Shown here: positions 12,802-18,829 of the stretch, piece after piece
Numbering within the stretch: position 1 is the first letter of the stretch
Layout of the letters: every line of letters starts with the position of its first letter
Source: JACQHJ01 sp038063075
GTDB lineage: Bacteria > Patescibacteriota > Microgenomatia > Levybacterales > UBA12049
Assembly (NCBI GenBank): GCA_038063075.1
Contig: JBBTVW010000016.1
Coordinates: forward strand, 1 to 18,829
Length of the DNA stretch: 18,829 nucleotides
Direction: 5' to 3'
Translations under genes and position numbers: made by a program
The notes under the pieces: generated by a model
What the model saw: only the letters and a program-made list of their open reading frames with translations
Database searches by the model: none
Told to the model about the DNA's origin: nothing

Positions 12802-13348
12802 ACCAAGCGATAAGAAATTTTACAGAACTAATGAGCGAATTTTTGCAAGCTCTCTTCGGGTTTTGGACTCAGAAGGAAAGCAGATTGGAATACTGACAAA
12901 GTTTGAGGCATTAAGTCTAGCAAAAGAAAAATTACTAGATTTAGTCGAAATTGCCCCTCAAGCCAAACCACCAGTTGCAAAAATAATAGACTTTAAAAAG
13001 TTTTTGTATCAAGAAGAAAAAAAGCGCAAGGAAGAAAGAAAAAGCGCAAAAACATCTGATACAAAAGAAGTACGCTTAGGGCCTTTTATGAGTGACAATG
13101 ACTTGTCAGTCATGGTCAAAAGGGCAAGAGACTTTTTATCAGACGGAAATAAAGTAAGATTGGTAGTCTTTTTTAGCGGAAGACAAATAACTCATCCGCA
13201 ATTTGGACACCAAATCTTAGACAAAGCATTAGAAATGTTATCAGACGTTTCAAAAGTAGATAGAGATAGAAAACTTGAGGGCAGAAAATTAATAATATTA
13301 GTTTCACCTCAGTCAAAAAAACAAAATGAAAAACAAACAGAAAGTTAA
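12785..13348 (+). CDS. infC: Translation initiation factor IF-3
   Basis: IF-3 binds the 30S subunit, keeps it apart from 50S and checks the start codon. The 187-residue frame shows the N-terminal domain (FYRTNERIFASSLRVLDSEGKQIGIL), the Lys/Arg-rich linker with KIIDFKKFLYQEEKKRKEERK, and the C-terminal domain (KEVRLGPF, FLSDGNKVRLVVFF). No ATG or GTG is available before the conserved NERI segment. The best start is TTG at 12785, inside the end of thrS (17-base overlap), with AAGG about 12 bases upstream; an ATA codon follows it. A non-AUG start fits IF-3 biology, since E. coli infC uses AUU for self-control. Its end overlaps rpmI by 23 bases. Confidence 0.92.
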   Translation: MIKRYKPSDKKFYRTNERIFASSLRVLDSEGKQIGILTKFEALSLAKEKLLDLVEIAPQAKPPVAKIIDFKKFLYQEEKKRKEERKSAKTSDTKEVRLGPFMSDNDLSVMVKRARDFLSDGNKVRLVVFFSGRQITHPQFGHQILDKALEMLSDVSKVDRDRKLEGRKLIILVSPQSKKQNEKQTES

Positions 13349-13526
13349 AAAATCAGTTAGTAAAAGATTTAAGGTTACAAAAACCGGGAAGGTTATGTTT
13401 ACCCATCAATATGGAAGCCATAAAAAGCTCCATAAATCAAAATCAAGAATCAGAAGACAAAAAGAGCCAGGAATGCTTACGGGAAAATTTGCTAAAAACA
13501 TTAAAAAATTAATGGGAGAAAACTAA
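13326..13526 (+). CDS. rpmI: 50S ribosomal protein bL35
   Basis: This 66-residue basic protein of the large subunit has the bL35 pattern: VSKRFKVTKTGKV near the start, a central HKKLHKSKSRIRRQK and FAKNIKKLMG at the end. Length is normal. It starts within the last codons of infC and has no clear Shine-Dalgarno, so translation is probably coupled. The next gene follows after one base. Confidence 0.93.
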   Translation: MKNKQKVKKSVSKRFKVTKTGKVMFTHQYGSHKKLHKSKSRIRRQKEPGMLTGKFAKNIKKLMGEN

Positions 13527-13527
13527 T

Positions 13528-13869
13528 ATGAGAGTAAAAAGAGGACTTGTATCCAAAAGAAAGCATAATAAATTAAAAGCCTTAACAAAAGGCTATAGAG
13601 GTACTAAATCAAGACTAGTAAAAATGCAGCATGAGGCAGCACTTCATGCAGGAGCATATGCTTTCCATGGAAGAAAATTAAAGAAAAGAGATATTAGATC
13701 TCTTTGGATTATTAGAATTGGAGAAGCAGCTAAAAAAGAAGGACTATCCTACAGTGAATTTATGGGTAAATTAAAGAAAGATAAAGTTGAAATTGATAGA
13801 AAAATTCTTTCAGATTTAGTATTAAATGACTTAGAAACATTTAAAAAAATTGTTGCAAGTGTAAAATAA
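13528..13869 (+). CDS. rplT: 50S ribosomal protein bL20
   Basis: This 113-residue protein binds 23S rRNA early in 50S assembly. It is recognised by MRVKRGLVSKRKHNK, KGYRGTKSRL, a basic N-terminal helix and the C-terminal globular part (RDIRSLWIIRIGEAAKKEGLSYSEFM). GGGAG nine bases upstream is a good Shine-Dalgarno. In other bacteria L20 represses this operon through the mRNA; no such leader is visible here. Confidence 0.95.
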   Translation: MRVKRGLVSKRKHNKLKALTKGYRGTKSRLVKMQHEAALHAGAYAFHGRKLKKRDIRSLWIIRIGEAAKKEGLSYSEFMGKLKKDKVEIDRKILSDLVLNDLETFKKIVASVK

Positions 13870-13882
13870 CTACCCCAAAATT

Positions 13883-14431
13883 ATGAACTTCAACGAAGCA
13901 AGAAGATTTTTAAGACTTGATAAACCTACTGCTGCTATAAGAATGGCGGCGGCTATATCGCATAGACGTGTTGCCCTAAGATATGAAGCCGAACAAAGAG
14001 ATAATCCTGACGCGTATGATTTACGTACAATGAAACCCCTGGGAACCATACAGTCCGCAATTGCCAACGCAAATTTAGCACGTGCATATGGAAACGAAGC
14101 AAGTGATTTTTTTGAACAATCTGAAACTGGAATTAGACTAACTTCACCATCTTTTCTGTCTCTTACTGATGAACGCATTGAATATGGAACGAGACAAATT
14201 AAAGATAAAAATGGTAATCTAGTTCCCAAAACTGACCTTTGGTATATTAGTCCTCTCAATAGGATTAAAAATCACCCTGTAACCCCAAATCTACTTAGAG
14301 CATTAGTTTTAAAAGGGAGAACAGGTATTGTAGAACAGCTTGGTAATCTAACTGCTGATGAAGTAGCACAACGTTTTCAATCTGCACTTGCGACTGCTAG
14401 TAATCATTCTGTTTTAGTATCAAGAGGATAA
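13883..14431 (+). CDS. Unknown 182-residue protein downstream of rplT
   Basis: I do not recognise this protein. It is soluble and mostly helical. The N-terminal third is rich in Ala and Arg (EARRFLRL, AIRMAAAISHRRVALRYEAEQRD), followed by a less regular middle (SLTDERIEYGTRQIKDKNGNLVPK) and a final helical part (VTPNLLRALVLKGRTGIVEQL). No membrane segment or catalytic motif stands out. It lies 13 bases behind rplT on the same strand with no Shine-Dalgarno and no strong promoter, so it may be read with the ribosomal-protein operon. Its stop is 12 bases from the stop of the convergent RND gene, with no terminator hairpin visible between them. Amino-acid patterns look like real coding sequence. 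Confidence 0.65.
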   Translation: MNFNEARRFLRLDKPTAAIRMAAAISHRRVALRYEAEQRDNPDAYDLRTMKPLGTIQSAIANANLARAYGNEASDFFEQSETGIRLTSPSFLSLTDERIEYGTRQIKDKNGNLVPKTDLWYISPLNRIKNHPVTPNLLRALVLKGRTGIVEQLGNLTADEVAQRFQSALATASNHSVLVSRG

Positions 14432-14443
14432 GCTATATTATCT

Positions 14444-17400
14444 TTATCTACGTACAGATTTATTTTTTCGGGGTTTAAAGATTAAGTAATAAACTACTGG
14501 AATAAAAAATAGCATTATTGTTCCAGAAAATGTAAGACCTGCAATAATTGCTCCTCCTAAGCCTCTCCATAGTGGATCAGAAACAGTAATTGGTAAAAGT
14601 CCCAATATTGCTGTTAAGGATGTTAACGCAATTGGTTCAAGCCTTGATGCAGCACCCTCAGCTATTGCTTCTTCAAAACTCATTTTTGTTTTTTGATTAG
14701 CTTGAATTTTATCAACAATTAATATTGAATTTTTAACAACGATTCCAAAAAGAGCTAATACTCCAACCAAGGCAGGGAAAGAAAGATATGTATTAGTTAA
14801 TCCAAAAATTATAAATACCCCAGAGATTGAAAGTGGAATAACTAAGATAACAATAAAAGCTTTTCTAAATGAACTAAATTGTAAAACCATTGTAATTAAA
14901 ATAAGTATTACAGATAAAACCATAGCGATTAAAACAGAATTTATAGACTCTTGGTTTTGCTCATTTACTCCACCTGTTTTCCATGAGTAACCGCTTGGTA
15001 GATTTAGAGAATTAGCATAAATTTCTAAGTCTTTGTTTATATCCGCAATTGCATAACCTGCTTCAACTGAAGCACTTACTGAAATTGTTCTTGACCCATT
15101 TTCCCTTGTAATAAGGGTTGGGCTTGATTGAAGCTCTAGATTACCTAAGGACAAAAGTGGAATAGATCCTTGTGGTGCTCCAATAAGCAAAGAGCCAATG
15201 CTTTCTACAAACTGTTCATCATTTGCAAATCTTAAAGTAATATCCTGTTGCTCGTTAGAGGCAGGATCAAGTTTTACAGAATCTAATTCAAATCCACTTG
15301 CAAAGGTTCTTAGGGTAAATCCTATTTGATCACTACTTATATTATTTTCTGATAATTTTTGTCTATCAGCAATAAAGGCAATCTTACTTGTTCCTGGTTT
15401 TATTGATTTATCTACATTTGCTGTTCCAGGTTTTGATTTAAGATAAGCAATAATATTATCAGCATATTTATCTAAGACCACAAGTTCTGGCCCTAATATT
15501 TTTATTTGCACATCAGACCCAGCTGGTGGACCACCACTTTGTTCTATTACTGAAAGCTTTCCCTTTGTATAGTCCTTAAACTTTGCTCTTAACTCCTTAA
15601 TAATTTGTGATGATTCTTTAGTTCTTTCCTCTTTTAAAACTAATGTGTATAAAAAGTTATTTGAAGAAGCGGTTGTCCCTCCACCAAAATCTCCTGCTGC
15701 TTTTCCTAAGTTTACAGAAGCAGTTTCGACATTTTCAAACTTTCTTAGTTTTTCTAAAATTTCTAAAGCTTCTTTTTTACCAACAGTTAAATTTGTACCA
15801 GATGGAAGCTCAACTGAAATGCTTATTTGATCAGCGTCTTCTCTTGGGAAAAATTCATTTTTTACAAGCCCAAACGGAACTAATAGATAAGAGAAAATAG
15901 AAAAGATAATAACTAAAGTAACTGTTATTCTTATCCATCTTTTAGAAGCTAAAATCTTTCTAATAAAAAGTTGATAACGAATAGATAATCCTTCAAAGCT
16001 AATGATTCCATGAGTTAAATAATACTTAACATTGCTGTTTTTAAGAGAATTTTTTCTCTTTATCTTTTCAACTAAATTCTCTCTAACTTTATAAGTAACA
16101 AATAAAAGAAATACTAGAACTAAAAGAATTGGAATTAGTAAGAAATTTTTTGGAGAAATAATCATTACAAATCCAAAGATTAAAATTAAGAAAATAATTA
16201 TTAAAAGTGCTGCTACTCTTTTTGGTAAATTTGGTTTAAAAAGAAACGTAACAATAGGTAAGGTTATAAACATGGCAACTAAGAATGATGCAAGTAGGGT
16301 AGTAGAAACCACAATAGGAATTGGTTTAATAAATTCTCCAATAATTCCTGTTGATAAAAGCAAAGGAATAAATGCCCAAACCGTTGTTAGGGTAGTTGTA
16401 AAAATTGGAGTAATAAAATCCCTCCAAACTAAAAGACCTGTTTGAAACGGAGTAAACTTTTTTGACCTGTGATATGCAGTCATAGCAGAAATAACAACAA
16501 TAGTGTCATCGACAACAAGCCCAAGAGCTAAAAGTAATGAAAAGAATGAAATAAAAGAAAGAGAAACATCAAATATATTCATGATAGTAAAACTTATTAA
16601 AAACGTTAAAGGAATTGATAGGGAAGCAACAACAGCTTGCCTAATTCCAAGAAATATTAAAAGAGCTGTAAAAACTAAAAAGATTGTAATTAGAAAATCT
16701 CTAATAAGCTCATTAAATTGATGGTCAATTTGTTCTGAGATATCAGAAGTTGTAAAAATTGTAAATTGATTATTATATTGTTTAAAAACTAAATCCAAAT
16801 CATCTCTTGCCTCTTCAACAGTTTTGCTTATATCAGCATTTTGTGTTTTATAAATTGAAAAACTAACAGCAGTCTTAGTTGGGAGATCTTTTTGACCAAT
16901 AAAGCTTTGTAATTGATTTGGTTTTGATCTAAAGCTTACATTTGCTATATCTGAAAGATTAATAAGACTTCCATTTAGATTTACTTTTATACTTCTAATA
17001 TCGTCAATGCTTGAAATTAGAGGATTAACACTTAAGGTAAATGATGAAGATTCTGTTCTAACCGTTCCTGATGGAAGAGACTTTGTTGCATTTGTAATCG
17101 CAGCAATTAAAATCTGAGGATTAAATGCATAGGTTGATAAAGTTTCTGGTTTTATTGTAATTTGAATTTCCTGTTCTTCAAGTCCTGAAATAGTTACCCT
17201 ATCAACTGTTGATATTTCCTCAAGTCTATCTTTTAACCTTTTTGAAAACTCAATTAAAGATGCCGTATCATTTTCTTTACTTATTAGAGAAAAAGACCAA
17301 ACAGGAAATTGTTCGAAATCAATTTTTGTTGCATTTGGATCTAGAGCATCATCAGGAAGAGTTACTTTATCAACTACGCTTTTAACATCAGCTTCTGCAC

Positions 17401-17758
17401 TATCAGCATCTGTACCACTATTGAATTCAATCTGAATTACTGAAACAGAATCTCTGGAAGTTGATGTAAATGTTTTTATATTTTCAACAGATCCTAAAGA
17501 ATCTTCTAATGGATCTGTTATTAAAGACTCAACCTCTGATGGACCAGCTCCTGGAAAAACAGTAGAAGCAATAACCAGAGGAATTTTTATCTCAGGGAAA
17601 AGTCTTCTTGGTAAATTAAAATAACTAAATAAACCAAAAGCAACAATCATTAACAAAAGAAGAACTAAGAGTCTTGGATTTTTTAAATATTTTGCTTGAA
17701 GACTTTGAGTCAGTTTCTTATCAAATTTTAAGTGGCTAAAGTAGGATGCATGCTTCAT
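14444..17758 (-). CDS. RND-family efflux permease (AcrB/HAE-like)
   Basis: This is a 1104-residue proton-driven pump that exports drugs, lipids or other amphiphiles. The architecture is typical. Helix 1 follows a short cytoplasmic start; the first large porter loop opens with LPRRLFPEIKIPLV and FPGAGPSEVE. Helix 4 is LALGLVVDDTIVV, with the proton-relay pair D417-D418, and the second half repeats the pattern (LVGVLALFGIVVKNSILIVD). Between helices 6 and 7, around residues 510-560, there are two extra hydrophobic stretches not found in AcrB, so 14 rather than 12 membrane helices are expected. It follows the adaptor gene by five bases on the same strand. No outer-membrane channel is in view, and the likely lineage is thought to lack a standard outer membrane. 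Confidence 0.93.
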   Translation of the reverse strand: MKHASYFSHLKFDKKLTQSLQAKYLKNPRLLVLLLLMIVAFGLFSYFNLPRRLFPEIKIPLVIASTVFPGAGPSEVESLITDPLEDSLGSVENIKTFTSTSRDSVSVIQIEFNSGTDADSAEADVKSVVDKVTLPDDALDPNATKIDFEQFPVWSFSLISKENDTASLIEFSKRLKDRLEEISTVDRVTISGLEEQEIQITIKPETLSTYAFNPQILIAAITNATKSLPSGTVRTESSSFTLSVNPLISSIDDIRSIKVNLNGSLINLSDIANVSFRSKPNQLQSFIGQKDLPTKTAVSFSIYKTQNADISKTVEEARDDLDLVFKQYNNQFTIFTTSDISEQIDHQFNELIRDFLITIFLVFTALLIFLGIRQAVVASLSIPLTFLISFTIMNIFDVSLSFISFFSLLLALGLVVDDTIVVISAMTAYHRSKKFTPFQTGLLVWRDFITPIFTTTLTTVWAFIPLLLSTGIIGEFIKPIPIVVSTTLLASFLVAMFITLPIVTFLFKPNLPKRVAALLIIIFLILIFGFVMIISPKNFLLIPILLVLVFLLFVTYKVRENLVEKIKRKNSLKNSNVKYYLTHGIISFEGLSIRYQLFIRKILASKRWIRITVTLVIIFSIFSYLLVPFGLVKNEFFPREDADQISISVELPSGTNLTVGKKEALEILEKLRKFENVETASVNLGKAAGDFGGGTTASSNNFLYTLVLKEERTKESSQIIKELRAKFKDYTKGKLSVIEQSGGPPAGSDVQIKILGPELVVLDKYADNIIAYLKSKPGTANVDKSIKPGTSKIAFIADRQKLSENNISSDQIGFTLRTFASGFELDSVKLDPASNEQQDITLRFANDEQFVESIGSLLIGAPQGSIPLLSLGNLELQSSPTLITRENGSRTISVSASVEAGYAIADINKDLEIYANSLNLPSGYSWKTGGVNEQNQESINSVLIAMVLSVILILITMVLQFSSFRKAFIVILVIPLSISGVFIIFGLTNTYLSFPALVGVLALFGIVVKNSILIVDKIQANQKTKMSFEEAIAEGAASRLEPIALTSLTAILGLLPITVSDPLWRGLGGAIIAGLTFSGTIMLFFIPVVYYLIFKPRKNKSVRR

Positions 17759-17763
17759 TTAAA

Positions 17764-18829
17764 TTAATTAAATATTTTTACAGGATCTCCTTGTATTACA
17801 TTCCTGTTTATAATTACTTGATCTTTTGATACAAGACCACTAGTTATCTCAACGAAGCGTCCTAAAACTTGTCCTAAGTTTACTTTCTTACTTTCTGCCT
17901 TATTATCTTTAACAATATATAAATATGCTTGATCTTGTGTTTGGAAAACAGCATCTAAAGGAATGAAGGGAACTGTACCGCCTGTTTGTGGAAATCCAAT
18001 TGGAATATCAATAGTTATATAGCCCTTATCTGTTACAAAAGAAGAAAATTCATTTGGGATTATAAATTGTGCTGTATATAAACTCCCATCTGTTGCTTCC
18101 TCTGAAACATAAAATGGAACTTCCTCATACTGCTTAGTACCAAAATTTAGGGTTGAAGCTTCTACTCTAGAAACTGCTTGAGATAATTCTCGGCTTAAAA
18201 AGGCTACTGCTTTTAAAGACTTACTCTCTCCACTAATTTGTGCAATTGGCATTCCAGGAGAGACAACTTGTCCAGCCTTTACATAAATTCTCTCAACTTT
18301 TCCATTAATAGGAGATGATGGGTACATGATTGCTTCATTTACTTGAGTTAACATTACATTTAATCTTGAAACTTCTTTACCAAGATCCAAAGCTTTTTCC
18401 TGAAGCTCAAGTTGTTTTAAAGCAATATCTTTATTAAGATCAGATATTTTTGCTAAAACTTCATCATCAAAAGAAGAATACTCGCTATTTCTTAAAGCAG
18501 ATTCTAATTGATTATTGCCTGCTAAAAGCTGTGATCTTAATTGCTTCATCTGTAAAATCAATGCGTCATTTAATCCACCTGAATTTGTTGCTTGGTATTG
18601 TGACTGGTTAAATGAAAGAGTATTTAAAATATCGTTATTTAAATTAATTAATCCTCTTGTTTGATCAAGAGATTGTCTTGTAATATTTCTTAATTCATCT
18701 GAATTTTCGTCATTTTTATTTGTTATCTCTCTTTGTTTGCAAATCAAATCTTTTTGAGTTTGATAGGTGTCTAAGACATTTGCATATTGAGTCTGTGCTA
18801 ACTGTCTTTGCAAGGAAAATGCATTTCCA
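17764..18829 (-). CDS. HlyD/RND-type membrane-fusion adaptor, 5' end outside the window
   Basis: This is the periplasmic/extracytoplasmic adaptor partner of the RND permease that follows it. The frame stays open to the window edge, and the TTG near 18813 that could serve as a start is internal. Visible parts, in order, are a long helical hairpin with coiled-coil character (up to about the residues QLELQEKALDLGKEVSRLNV), the second half of the lipoyl-like domain (SSPINGKVERIYVKAGQVVSPGMPIAQISG), a beta-barrel domain and a membrane-proximal domain (PFIPLDAVFQTQDQAYLYIVKDNKAESKKVNLG) ending KDQVIINRNVIQGDPVKIF. The first lipoyl half and the N-terminal anchor or signal lie outside. The next gene begins five bases later, so the two form an operon. 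Confidence 0.85.
   Translation of the reverse strand, partial: GNAFSLQRQLAQTQYANVLDTYQTQKDLICKQREITNKNDENSDELRNITRQSLDQTRGLINLNNDILNTLSFNQSQYQATNSGGLNDALILQMKQLRSQLLAGNNQLESALRNSEYSSFDDEVLAKISDLNKDIALKQLELQEKALDLGKEVSRLNVMLTQVNEAIMYPSSPINGKVERIYVKAGQVVSPGMPIAQISGESKSLKAVAFLSRELSQAVSRVEASTLNFGTKQYEEVPFYVSEEATDGSLYTAQFIIPNEFSSFVTDKGYITIDIPIGFPQTGGTVPFIPLDAVFQTQDQAYLYIVKDNKAESKKVNLGQVLGRFVEITSGLVSKDQVIINRNVIQGDPVKIFN

Noticed and set aside
1..18829. CRISPR arrays, insertion sequences, attachment-site repeats or alternative genetic code
   Set aside because: No repeat-spacer pattern, transposase or long direct repeats were seen, and TGA ends several clear genes, so UGA is not recoded.

Overview
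The window looks like a piece of an AT-rich, compact genome from the Candidate Phyla Radiation (Patescibacteria), probably a Microgenomates-type lineage. This is inferred from several signs: short or domain-reduced housekeeping proteins (a trigger factor without its PPIase domain, a threonyl-tRNA synthetase without TGS and editing domains), small lineage-type unknown proteins (DUF5660-like, DUF5665-like), almost no intergenic space, and several genes whose promoter puts the transcription start on the A of the ATG. TGA is used as a stop (for example at 1441-1443, 4769-4771 and 11288-11290), so the code is standard and not that of Gracilibacteria/Absconditabacteria.

Layout. 1-798: 3' part of an EamA/DMT permease. 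831-2103: tRNA-Val(UAC), an HNH nuclease whose 3' end runs into tRNA-Phe(GAA), a small orphan protein behind a perfect consensus promoter, and tRNA-Gly(GCC). 2146-3815: a cupin and two paralogous secreted or anchored lysozyme-like proteins, the second behind two terminator-like hairpins. 3841-5422: tRNA-Leu(UAG), a short trigger factor and a coiled-coil DUF5660-like protein. 5444-10123: an attenuator-controlled operon encoding a 963-residue protein (about 660 unrecognised residues fused to a DapF-type epimerase), a VanX-type D-Ala-D-Ala dipeptidase and a HAD hydrolase. 10183-11544: tRNA-Val(GAC), an HD-domain protein, a C39-like cysteine peptidase and a DUF5665-like membrane protein. 11581-14431: the conserved thrS-infC-rpmI-rplT translation operon plus an orphan gene. 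14444-18829, minus strand: an RND efflux permease and the 3' part of its HlyD-type adaptor, which runs off the window.

The most novel-looking part is 5444-10123. A good extended -10 promoter leads to a 14-codon leader ORF, then three segments that can form either an antiterminator or a GC-rich intrinsic terminator, then the DapF fusion, the dipeptidase and the HAD protein with almost no gaps. This suggests a regulated module acting on D-amino acids, cell-wall peptides or an unusual amino-acid derivative. The substrate cannot be read from the sequence.

Promoters throughout are sigma70-like, often with an extended TGn -10. Genes directly behind promoters tend to be leaderless, while some genes inside operons carry a Shine-Dalgarno sequence.
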